Assembly (NCBI GenBank): GCA_017303555.1
Contig: JAFLCN010000007.1
Span: forward strand, 62,001-126,000
Direction: 5' to 3'
Source: Planctomycetota bacterium
GTDB taxonomy: Bacteria; Planctomycetota; Phycisphaerae; Phycisphaerales; UBA1924
Length of the DNA stretch: 64,000 nt
A program made the translations under genes and the position numbers. The notes below the pieces were generated by a model, which had not been told where the DNA came from, made no database searches, and saw only the letters and a program-made list of their open reading frames with translations. The stretch's first letter is position 1. Each line of letters begins with the position of its first letter. Below are positions 56,534 through 64,000 of this stretch, piece by piece.

Positions 56534-56635
56534 AGAGCCGGAATTCGCCGTGATTTCCGCTCGCAAGCCGCACATTCCCGTGCCCGCAAACCTAAACTTG
56601 CAAGCCGCCTCAAGAACGCGCGGCAAAGGGCTTCC

Positions 56636-59305
56636 ATGAGCGCAAAGTGGCGTCGTAGTCTCGCGTGGGATGACCGGTTTTTCCCCTCCTGGGCATGGCC
56701 CTTCAAAGCCGTCCTGCGCACTTTTTCTTCGATCCCGTTCGCCGTCGTGCTCCTGATTCTCGTCGCGTTCTACGGCATCCTCGCCAGCGTTCCCGTCGGC
56801 GTCATCGTGCTCGGGCTGACCCAGCTTTTCTACGGTGTCACGCTCATCGGGCTGATCGCGGTCCTCGCGGCGGTGCTCATCGTTCCGGTGCGATTCCTGG
56901 TCGCCGGGCCGACGCCGCGTTTTCTGGGGATGATGGCCGCGGTTCTTGTGGCCATCGGTGTTGGTTCGCTGGGGTGGATGCGGTTCCTCTGGCCGATTCT
57001 GCATTACGACCCGGTCACGCACTCGGGCGTGCGGTTCTTTGCGTCGTTCATCGAGGCCAATCAGGCGACAACGCTCAGGCGTTTGCCCGGCATGGAAATG
57101 TCGGAGCTGGAGTTCTACGGCTGGTGGCCCTTGCGGGTGGTGCTGGTGCTGTTCGTGCTGAACATGATCGTGGCGACGCTGCGGCGCATCGAGTTCAACT
57201 TCAAGAACATCGGCGTGCTGACCGTGCACACGGGGATCGTTCTGATCGGCCTGGGGAGCATCTACTACAACGGCCTGAAGCGCGAGGGCGACACGCTGCT
57301 GCTCGCGGGGCAGATGATCCCGGCGAGTGGAGCGGCGGCAAAGGAGCCCGTTCCGGGCCCCGCCGTCAACGCGTTCTACGACAACACGCGTGTCGCGTTG
57401 TACGTGCAGCAGATCAAGCAGTGGGGGCCCAACGGGCTGGAGCAGCGTCCGATCGCCGGGATCCCTCGATACAACGACTACAACCTCGAAGCGTTCGGCG
57501 CGGATTCGATTCTGCAGACCTCCGGCCGCCGGAGGCCGTGGGAAGCGAGCAAGTCGCTGCCGGCGCTCGATCTGCCGGTCCCGGATTCGCAATCCGATCT
57601 CGTTGATCCCGATATCAAGTTCCGCGTCGTCGGGTACGCCTCGTACGCCGAGACCACCGAAGATTGGCGCAAGGTCGATCCGGCCTCCATCACGAGCTTT
57701 CGTGAAGGATTCCGGTTCAATCCGCTCCGCTCGGTTTTTCTGCTGAGCGATCTGGCGGACGAGACCGGCAAGAAGAGCGAGAAGCCGGTTTTCTCGTTTA
57801 ATTTCCTGCCGAACCTGCCCGCCCGGCGCGTCGCGGTGAACGACGTGCTCGGGCTCGAGTACACGCTCGGACCCGAGTCGGGCATGACCGACCAGCGCTG
57901 GACCGATCTGACCGTTCAATTGCCGGTGGACACCGAGCACGCGCTCGTCGTCGAAGTTCCGTCGGCGAAGCCCGGCGAACCGCCTTTGCGCAAGGTCGTT
58001 CCAGTGCAGGTGGGCACGGAATTCAGCATCGGCGGCTACAAGCTGAAGGTGGAGCAACTCACGCCCGAGCCGCCGTTCCCGATCGTCACCGAATCGCACA
58101 AGGGTGCGACCAGCAGCGTGGCGGTTGTGCGCGTGCAGCCTCCCGAGGGCGATGGGTACACGCGCTATGTCTATCACCGCTTTTCGGAATTGAACCAGGA
58201 CATTCTCGACACGCCCAAGCCTGATGGACGGATGAACCGGCGCGATGCCGATCCTTCGATCCGCATCGCGTACATCGACGCCGCGATTGCGCAGGTCTAT
58301 TTCGATGAGCGTGCCGGGCCGAACGGCACAGTGACGACGCGCGCCGCGGTCCGGCAGCGGGGCGGTGCGGTGCGCATTGTGGAAGAACTGCCCGCGAGCG
58401 GCCTGCTCGCCGAGTTTTTTCCCAAGCTCAGCCTGCGGATCGATCAGCGCTGGCCGCACGCCGAACGCGCCGACCGGCCTCATCCGGTTCCGGAAGATGA
58501 ACGCGACAAGCGCCAGATCGGTACGCACGACAAGGCGCTGCTGGCCGTCGAGATCTCGATCGTTCCCCCGGGACAGTCGGGCGCTGCGCCGCTTGCCAAG
58601 CCGTGGTCCACGATCGTCTGGCTCCCGTTCCAGAAGTTTCTCGGGATGCAGAAGGATGCCGTTCGGCGCGTGGAACTGCCCGACGGAAGGCAGATCGAGC
58701 TGACGTTCGGACGTCTGCGCCACGTGTTCAAGGACTTCGCGCTCCGCCTCGTCGATTTCAAGATGATCTCGTACGACCACCGCGGCGCGCCGCGAGACTT
58801 CGAGTCGATCGTTCGCGTCGAGCCTTTCGGAACCGATGCGTCTGCGTTCGTGCCCTATGTGCACCCGTGCAGCCTCAACGAACCGCTGACCGCGCCGTTC
58901 CTCTGGACGGATTCTCGCCCCTGGGTCGTGAACGCGGCGATGCGGCTCTCCAGCGGCCTCAACCCGAATCAGTTCAAGATGAGCCAGGCGGCATGGGATC
59001 AGGAAGGCTGGCGCGAGTCGCAGCGGCTCGCCGACGCGGGGATGGTCTCCGCCCCGCGCGCCCGCTTCACCATTCTGCAGGTGGGCAACAACCCCGGCAT
59101 TCACATCATCGCGCTCGGCGGCATCCTCATGGCCGTCGGCATTCCGTGGGCTTTCTATCTGAAACCCTACCTCGTCCGGCGCGAGAAGCGCCAGATTCAG
59201 GAGTTGGTCGCCAAAGGCGAGTACCAACCGCCGGGCCGCAGGCCGGGGCCCGAAATTGTCGTTGTCCGCAAGCAGCCCGCTCCCGTTGAAACCGTTGCGC
59301 CCTAG
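56636..59305 (+). CDS. resB: ResB-like cytochrome c biogenesis protein (system II)
   Basis: An 889-residue membrane protein, larger than usual ResB. Early helices (SIPFAVVLLILVAFYGILAS, FYGVTLIGLIAVLAAVLIV and more) precede LTVHTGIVLIGLGSIYYNG. A long periplasmic domain of about 600 residues follows, and a last helix (GIHIIALGGILMAVGIPWAF) leads to a basic tail. This is the CcsB/ResB plan; with CcsA it moves heme outward and attaches it to c-type cytochromes such as ActA and ActE. The ccsA gene starts 18 bases downstream. Confidence 0.88.
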   Translation: MSAKWRRSLAWDDRFFPSWAWPFKAVLRTFSSIPFAVVLLILVAFYGILASVPVGVIVLGLTQLFYGVTLIGLIAVLAAVLIVPVRFLVAGPTPRFLGMMAAVLVAIGVGSLGWMRFLWPILHYDPVTHSGVRFFASFIEANQATTLRRLPGMEMSELEFYGWWPLRVVLVLFVLNMIVATLRRIEFNFKNIGVLTVHTGIVLIGLGSIYYNGLKREGDTLLLAGQMIPASGAAAKEPVPGPAVNAFYDNTRVALYVQQIKQWGPNGLEQRPIAGIPRYNDYNLEAFGADSILQTSGRRRPWEASKSLPALDLPVPDSQSDLVDPDIKFRVVGYASYAETTEDWRKVDPASITSFREGFRFNPLRSVFLLSDLADETGKKSEKPVFSFNFLPNLPARRVAVNDVLGLEYTLGPESGMTDQRWTDLTVQLPVDTEHALVVEVPSAKPGEPPLRKVVPVQVGTEFSIGGYKLKVEQLTPEPPFPIVTESHKGATSSVAVVRVQPPEGDGYTRYVYHRFSELNQDILDTPKPDGRMNRRDADPSIRIAYIDAAIAQVYFDERAGPNGTVTTRAAVRQRGGAVRIVEELPASGLLAEFFPKLSLRIDQRWPHAERADRPHPVPEDERDKRQIGTHDKALLAVEISIVPPGQSGAAPLAKPWSTIVWLPFQKFLGMQKDAVRRVELPDGRQIELTFGRLRHVFKDFALRLVDFKMISYDHRGAPRDFESIVRVEPFGTDASAFVPYVHPCSLNEPLTAPFLWTDSRPWVVNAAMRLSSGLNPNQFKMSQAAWDQEGWRESQRLADAGMVSAPRARFTILQVGNNPGIHIIALGGILMAVGIPWAFYLKPYLVRREKRQIQELVAKGEYQPPGRRPGPEIVVVRKQPAPVETVAP

Positions 59306-59323
59306 AACGGCGAGAGGTTCTCC

Positions 59324-61156
59324 ATGAATCGAATTGCCCGCTCTTGCTTCCGCCTTCTCTGCTGCTCTGCCGTTCTGCTTCTCTGCTGCTCTTTTCCGGC
59401 CCTCGCCCAAACCGCGCCCGACGGCAACGCGCATCCCGAAGCGCAGCCGATCGCCCGCGAGGCGGCAGAACTGCCGAGCCCTTTCGGTGAGCCGCTGCCG
59501 ATCGGGTCGTCCCCCTCGATCGCCGAGAAGCACGCGTTCGCGTCGAAGCTCGATCTCGAGCCGCTCCGCTCGCTCGCCGTCTGGCACGATGGGCGCGTCA
59601 AGGTTCTCGACACGCTCGGGCGGGAAACGGTCCTCAAGTTGACGGGGAAGCGCCGCTATTTCGATATCGTGCCGACCGACGGCGCGATCGTTGATATCTC
59701 GGGTCTGCCCTCGGGCGCCGGGAAGAAACTTAATTACGACCCGGTCTTCACGCTGCTCGATCTCGTCATCGATCCGGCGTACTACTACGACCGGCCGCTG
59801 CTCACGGTGGACTACCTGCCGCTGCGCCGAGTCTTTCTCGAAACGGCTTTTCCGAAGAGCGACGGTGTTGCCGAACGCTGGCTCAAGCTGCAGCGCATCA
59901 GCCCGCGCATGGTGAACGACTCGGGCAAAAAGATTGCCGAAGAGTATTTCGCGGAAGCCCCGTACCGTGAAGCGCTTTCCCGACTCGACCAGCAACTCGA
60001 GATGTGGCGATTGAGCAAGGCGAACATCGTGCTCGTCGCACCCGACTCTGCCGACAAGCCTTGGCTCCACCTCTCGCAGCTCCCGCCCGACAGCCCGGCC
60101 CGTGCCGCGGCGGCCAAGCTCGGCGCTGCCTGGCGTGAACTGGACGCGACGAAGGCCAACGCCGCGATCGCTGCGCTCGCATCCGAGTTACCCAAGATCG
60201 GTGCGGAGCAGTACCCGACATCCCGCCGCTCGCTCGAGCTTGCGTACAACCGCTCCAACGCGTTCGAGTGGGGGATGTGGGCGTATTTCCTCACGTTCCT
60301 GGCGCTCGTGCTCGGCTTTGGCACGGGGCGCACGTGGCTTCTGAAGACCGGCGTTGTGCTTCTCGTCGTGGCGATCGGCCTGCACACCTTCGGCTTTGTG
60401 ACCCGTTGCCTGATCGCCGAGCGATTCGCGATCCAGAATCAGTTCGAGTCGATGACGGGGCTCTCGCTCTTCGCGGCTGTCGTCGGCTTTGTGATTCTGA
60501 TCTTCAAGCGGCAGTACCTGTTCGGTGCCGCGGCGGCCGGTGTGGGGTTCCTTGTCCTCATCACCGCGACGCAGACAGCGATCCCGGGACAGTCGATCGA
60601 GCGTGAGGCGGCGATTCTGAACACCAGCATCCTGCTGAAGTACCACGTGACCACCGTGCTCGTGAGCTACGGGCTGATCTCGCTCGGTTTCATCATCAGT
60701 TCGTTCTATCTTGTGACGCACTACGCCGCGAAGTTCCGGGCCGCATCGAGCGCGACGGTTGTTGCGCAGGTGGCACTGGGTTCTGCCGGCAGCCCGACCG
60801 TGACGGTCAACGAGCCGCCCGCGGAGTTCTCGCCGGCGCGTCAGAAAACGCTGGATGAGCTCGATACCGCTCAGATGACCGTGCTCCAACTCGCCTTCTG
60901 GACACTGGGCGTCGGAATTCTGCTCGGCGCGTGGTGGGCGGATCATTCCTGGGGGCGCTGGTGGGCGTTTGACCCGAAGGAAACGTGGGCACTCATCACG
61001 TGGATCGTCTACCTCATCGTGATCCACCTGCGGTTCACCACGGGCAGGAACAAGGCGCTTGTCACCGCGTGGCTCAGCGTCATCGGGTTCATCGTGATGC
61101 TCTGGACGTATTTCGGGGTCAACCTGCTCCTCCCCGGATTGCACGCGTACGCCTGA
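59324..61156 (+). CDS. ccsA: CcsA-type cytochrome c assembly protein (system II)
   Basis: A 610-residue protein. A signal-like N-terminus rich in Cys/Leu (LLCCSAVLLLCCSF) is followed by a periplasmic region with VWHDGRVKVLDTLGRETV, as in fused CcsBA-like proteins of several phyla. From residue 310 come the CcsA helices and the heme-handling WWD motif (DHSWGRWWAFDPKETWALI), with flanking histidines in HLRFTTG and in the periplasmic loops. ATG 59324 lies 18 bases after resB, so the two form one operon. Confidence 0.9.
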   Translation: MNRIARSCFRLLCCSAVLLLCCSFPALAQTAPDGNAHPEAQPIAREAAELPSPFGEPLPIGSSPSIAEKHAFASKLDLEPLRSLAVWHDGRVKVLDTLGRETVLKLTGKRRYFDIVPTDGAIVDISGLPSGAGKKLNYDPVFTLLDLVIDPAYYYDRPLLTVDYLPLRRVFLETAFPKSDGVAERWLKLQRISPRMVNDSGKKIAEEYFAEAPYREALSRLDQQLEMWRLSKANIVLVAPDSADKPWLHLSQLPPDSPARAAAAKLGAAWRELDATKANAAIAALASELPKIGAEQYPTSRRSLELAYNRSNAFEWGMWAYFLTFLALVLGFGTGRTWLLKTGVVLLVVAIGLHTFGFVTRCLIAERFAIQNQFESMTGLSLFAAVVGFVILIFKRQYLFGAAAAGVGFLVLITATQTAIPGQSIEREAAILNTSILLKYHVTTVLVSYGLISLGFIISSFYLVTHYAAKFRAASSATVVAQVALGSAGSPTVTVNEPPAEFSPARQKTLDELDTAQMTVLQLAFWTLGVGILLGAWWADHSWGRWWAFDPKETWALITWIVYLIVIHLRFTTGRNKALVTAWLSVIGFIVMLWTYFGVNLLLPGLHAYA

Positions 61157-61183
61157 ACCGATTCATTCTTTCCTGTTGCCCGT

Positions 61184-61211
61184 TGTGTTCTCCGTGTCCC
61201 TTGTGGTGAAG
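61184..61211. repeat. Dispersed repeat-like element upstream of the DNA glycosylase
   Basis: The stretch contains TGTGTTCTCCGTGTCCC followed by TTGTGGTGAAG. It matches the reverse complement of 53001-53037 in its first 16 and last 8 bases, with a shorter middle. It directly precedes the GTG start of the glycosylase. Confidence 0.4.
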
Positions 61212-61218
61212 CTTCACT

Positions 61219-61875
61219 GTGACCCGTTGCACACGTTCTTTCTTTGCGAGAAGCGCGATCGAACTCGCGCCCGCGCTCATCGGCACACGGCTGGTCCGCC
61301 GGCTTCCCAAGGGCTCTCTCGTCGCCGGGCGGATCGTCGAAGTCGAGGCGTACACGGGTGTTCGCGATCGCGCAAGTCACGCCTTCGGCGGACGACGCAC
61401 CGAACGCAACGAGGCGATGTACGCGGAGCCGGGAACCGCCTACATCTATTTCACCTACGGAATGCACTTCTGCCTCAACGTGGTCTGCGCTCCGAAGGGA
61501 GTGCCGGAGGCTGTTCTAATTCGGGCGATCGAGCCCGAACCCGCCTCGCTGCCGGCGATGCGGGCGTTTCGGAAGTTGGAGAATGAGCGGCTGCTCTGTT
61601 CCGGCCCAGGGCGGCTTTGCCGGGCGATGGCGATCGACCGCTCATTGAACGGCATCGATCTTTGCCGAAGCAAAGAACTCTGGCTGGAACCGGCCGAGAG
61701 AGAGGCCCGCTCCGTCGTCCGATCAGCCAGAATCGGGATCGACTACGCGGGAAGCTGGGTTCAGAGGCTTCTGCGCTGGTCGGACCGAGCGAGCGAGCAC
61801 CTGAGCAAGCCGGCGCACGGTAAGCGTTCGGTTCGGAAAGATGCCCGTGGAACAAAGAATCGCAAGCGGACGTAG
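61219..61875 (+). CDS. DNA-3-methyladenine glycosylase, AAG/MPG family
   Basis: A 218-residue base excision repair enzyme that removes alkylated purines. ELAPALIGTRLVRRL, IVEVEAYTGVRDRASHAFGG, YIYFTYGMHFCLNVVC, GPGRLCRAM and ARIGIDYAG are family motifs; the catalytic glutamate is in EVEAYTG. GTG 61219 is used because no in-frame ATG precedes the domain. The C-terminal 40 residues are basic and probably disordered. The upstream gap carries a dispersed repeat-like stretch. Confidence 0.9.
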   Translation: MTRCTRSFFARSAIELAPALIGTRLVRRLPKGSLVAGRIVEVEAYTGVRDRASHAFGGRRTERNEAMYAEPGTAYIYFTYGMHFCLNVVCAPKGVPEAVLIRAIEPEPASLPAMRAFRKLENERLLCSGPGRLCRAMAIDRSLNGIDLCRSKELWLEPAEREARSVVRSARIGIDYAGSWVQRLLRWSDRASEHLSKPAHGKRSVRKDARGTKNRKRT

Positions 61876-61946
61876 AGTTTGCCGAATCAAAGAGGTGCCG
61901 CGGGCGATCGAAACACGGTCGCCGGCGTTACGCGGGAGATTGCACG

Positions 61947-62432
61947 TTGTCCGAGCATTCGCCTCAGTTCCCCAAGAAGCCAGCCAAGAAGCCGGTGCAC
62001 CCGTCGGGCGGTTCGTCCGAACCCGGGAAGTCGCCGATCCAGGTTGATTGGACCCTGCTCAAGAGCCTGGCGCCCTACCCGGCGGAAGCGTTCCACTTTG
62101 TGAGCGAAGGCCTCGCCCACACCGTGCAGTCGATCCACGGGCAGCGCGACAATTCGAAAGAACTGACGCCGACGGACGAGAACCGGCACATCAACGGACG
62201 CCAGCTCTGCCTGGGCCTGCGGAACTTCGCTCTGCAGCGCTACGGCCTGCTCGCACGAACGGTCCTGCACCGATGGAACATCCGAGGGACCGAGGACTTC
62301 GGCAAAATCGTCTTCGCGATGGTTGATGCGGAACTGATGCGCAAGACCGAAGAGGACACGCCGGAGGATTTTGAGCACGTCTTCGATTTCCACGAGGCGT
62401 TCCCCGACGTGCGCGACGTTTCCCGCGTTTGA
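61947..62432 (+). CDS. Minf_1886 family protein
   Basis: A 161-residue soluble protein of the Planctomycetes/Verrucomicrobia conserved family (TIGR04138). PYPAEAFHFVSEGL, GRQLCLGLRNFALQRYG and GLLARTVLHRWNIRGTEDFG are its conserved core, followed by FGKIVFAMVDAELMRKTEED. Function unknown. The Lys/Pro-rich first 30 residues are probably disordered. It starts with TTG at 61947, preceded by GGGAG. It gives useful support for the taxonomic placement. Confidence 0.85.
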   Translation: MSEHSPQFPKKPAKKPVHPSGGSSEPGKSPIQVDWTLLKSLAPYPAEAFHFVSEGLAHTVQSIHGQRDNSKELTPTDENRHINGRQLCLGLRNFALQRYGLLARTVLHRWNIRGTEDFGKIVFAMVDAELMRKTEEDTPEDFEHVFDFHEAFPDVRDVSRV

Positions 62433-62478
62433 TGCGGTCGGCAGCGCCCGCCTCTCGGATTCTCGCTAGTCTTAGTCC

Positions 62479-63771
62479 GTGGAATCCCGCGGCAACAAAA
62501 GCCCATCGCCCGATACGGCCCCCGGCACGCCGCTCGACTGGAAGACGATGCGTCTCTGGCAGATCCAGCCGGTGCGGGATGTGCTGCTTTTGCTCGTGAT
62601 CGTTGGGATCGTCTACCTCGGCTATCTGGCCAGCATCGTCACCGTCCCGATCCTGCTCGCGCTGCTCCTGGCGTATCTCTTCGAGCCGCTGGTCGCCTGG
62701 CTGGTGGGCAAGAAGATTCTGTCTCGGCGCGGGAGCGCGATGCTCATCGTCCTGCTCGCGGTGCTCGTCATCGTCGTGCCCACCATCCTCGGTGCGACGT
62801 TCGGCGTGGTGCAGGGCCTGCGATTCGCCGAGACAACGACGCGGAATGTCGATCTGCTCATCAAGTCGGTCGAGAAGCCCGACGACGAGCAGCTCCGCGG
62901 CCGGATCGACAGCGAGGGCTGGGGCCGCGTGCGCGACTTCCTCGTGAAGGCGAATAAGAAGCGACTGGAAGCCAAGGACCCGGAGCACGAGACCGAGGCC
63001 GCGGGCATTGTTCAGTCGGGCCTCATCTGGCTCCGCGACAACTCGCAGGAGATCGGCAAGCAGGCGGCGCTCACAAGCGTCGGCGCGTTTGCGGTCGCCG
63101 CGAGCCTGCTCCGTTCGCTGGCGTTTCTGATCTTCGGTGCCGCGCTCACCGCTTTCTTCTTCTACTTCTTCTGCACCGGCTGGGGGAAGGTGCTCGCGTT
63201 CTGGGAGAGCCTGATCCCCGAGAAGCGCAAGTGGCGCGTCATCGATCTTGTTCACCAGATGGACCAGGTGATCGCGGGGTTCGTCCGCGGTCGGATCATC
63301 ATCTGCGCGATCATCGGCGTCTGGGCAACGCTCGCGTACTGGGTCATCGGCGCTCCCGCGCCCCTGGTCTTCGGCCCGCTCGTCGGTGCTCTTTTTATCG
63401 TGCCGTACGTGCATTCACTCATGGTGCCGATCGTCATCGTTTCGATGGCCATCGACCCAAGCGGCATCGCGTGGCAATCGACCTGGTGGTGGATCGTGCT
63501 CGGCCCGATCATCGTCTATATGTCCTGCCAGTTGATCGACGACTATGTGCTCACGCCGACGATCCAGGGCAACACGACCGGGATGGATACGCCCACCATC
63601 GTCTTTGCTTCTATGGCGGGCGGTGCGCTGATGGGCGTCTACGGACTGCTCATCGCGATCCCGCTCGCGGCGTGCATCAAAATCCTGCTGCGCGAGGTCT
63701 TCTGGCCCCGATTCAAAGCCTGGGCCGAGGGGCGAGCACGCGACTTCCTGCCGATCGAAGACAAGCGGTGA
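62479..63771 (+). CDS. AI-2E family transporter (PF01594)
   Basis: A 430-residue permease with about eight helices. VLLLLVIVGIVYLGYLASIV, PILLALLLAYLFEPLVAWLV, and the C-terminal PTIQGNTTGMDTPTIVFASM region with GALMGVYGLLIAIPLAACIK are characteristic. Members export small molecules or act in ion transport (TqsA, PerM, halotolerance proteins), so the substrate is open. GTG start at 62479. It converges on queF. Confidence 0.9.
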   Translation: MESRGNKSPSPDTAPGTPLDWKTMRLWQIQPVRDVLLLLVIVGIVYLGYLASIVTVPILLALLLAYLFEPLVAWLVGKKILSRRGSAMLIVLLAVLVIVVPTILGATFGVVQGLRFAETTTRNVDLLIKSVEKPDDEQLRGRIDSEGWGRVRDFLVKANKKRLEAKDPEHETEAAGIVQSGLIWLRDNSQEIGKQAALTSVGAFAVAASLLRSLAFLIFGAALTAFFFYFFCTGWGKVLAFWESLIPEKRKWRVIDLVHQMDQVIAGFVRGRIIICAIIGVWATLAYWVIGAPAPLVFGPLVGALFIVPYVHSLMVPIVIVSMAIDPSGIAWQSTWWWIVLGPIIVYMSCQLIDDYVLTPTIQGNTTGMDTPTIVFASMAGGALMGVYGLLIAIPLAACIKILLREVFWPRFKAWAEGRARDFLPIEDKR

Positions 63772-63798
63772 GGAGCGGCTGTCGGCGATCGGCCGGAC

Positions 63799-64000
63799 TT
63801 ACCGCATCCACTGCGCGGGCACGTCGCCGTGCGCCGCGAAGATGCGGGAGCGGATGCCGCCTCGGCCTCGCCAATCGGTGCGGATGAGCAGCCAGGTTGG
63901 CTGCATCAGCTTTGCGAGGTGATCGCGGATCGTGTTGGTCACCGCTTCGTAGTAGATGCCCTCGTTCCGGAAAGATTGGTAATACAGCTTCAGGCTCTTG
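63799..64000 (-). CDS. queF: NADPH-dependent 7-cyano-7-deazaguanine reductase, 5' end outside the window
   Basis: Read from the reverse complement, the last 66 codons are visible. SLKLYYQSFRNEGIYYEAVT and RTDWRGRGGIRSRIF match the C-terminal part of QueF, which reduces preQ0 to preQ1 in queuosine biosynthesis. The catalytic cysteine lies beyond the right edge. The stop is at 63799-63801. Confidence 0.88.
   Translation of the reverse strand, partial: KSLKLYYQSFRNEGIYYEAVTNTIRDHLAKLMQPTWLLIRTDWRGRGGIRSRIFAAHGDVPAQWMR

Noticed and set aside
56027..60070. Very long minus-strand open frame opposite resB and ccsA
   Set aside because: Same antisense effect; no domain is recognisable, while the plus strand encodes clear cytochrome c maturation proteins.

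Overview
The window is a stretch of high-GC bacterial chromosome, densely packed with genes on both strands. The best taxonomic guess is a planctomycete of the class Phycisphaerae. The reasons are a DUF1800/DUF1501 pair, a LamG protein ending in dockerin-like calcium-binding repeats, a Minf_1886 (Planctomycetes/Verrucomicrobia) family protein, an alternative complex III operon and an Lpx-type outer-membrane gene (kdtA). This placement is inference from gene content; no 16S rRNA is present.

Layout. 1-6.1 kb: truncated alpha-glucan phosphorylase (minus), divergent mutS, then an ABC exporter pair. 6.1-12.1 kb: tRNA-Val followed by kdtA, then tRNA-Lys followed by a SNF2 helicase/SWIM-protein pair. 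12.1-15.5 kb: a small accessory block with overlapping genes for a MauE-like redox membrane protein, a tiny cysteine-rich exported protein, an unknown anchored protein and a prepilin-like protein, then a DUF3303 gene. 15.5-20.9 kb: tRNA-Gln and a translation/nucleotide run, glmU-like, prs, rplY, pth, rpsF, then ssb and rplI with their own promoter. 21-27.5 kb (minus): pilT, a membrane-anchored GspE/PilB-like protein whose Walker A lysine is replaced, a CvpA-like protein, and a sigma-70 family factor.

28-36.7 kb: Mn-type superoxide dismutase, a small unknown protein, an exported esterase with a CBM48-like domain, then a minus-strand set (DUF1800, DUF1501, LamG/dockerin) and heme A synthase. 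36.9-52.9 kb is the centrepiece: a continuous plus-strand respiratory cluster encoding alternative complex III (actA-F), a small membrane protein, a SCO copper chaperone and a caa3/A2-type cytochrome c oxidase (subunits II, I, III, IV) plus another unknown membrane protein. Heme A synthase diverges from it. 53-64 kb: MlaE-like permease and OmpA lipoprotein (minus), an amidohydrolase, the system II cytochrome c maturation pair (ResB and CcsA), 3-methyladenine DNA glycosylase, a Minf_1886 protein, an AI-2E family permease and the 3' end of queF.

Taken together, the right half supplies most of a quinol:cytochrome c:oxygen chain: quinol oxidation by ACIII, heme A, copper insertion, the terminal oxidase and c-type heme attachment. 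The most unusual features are the MauE/Cys-rich/prepilin block, the degenerate membrane-anchored secretion-type ATPase beside pilT, and unknown membrane proteins embedded in the ACIII-oxidase operon. No CRISPR array, transposase, prophage or rRNA operon was seen.
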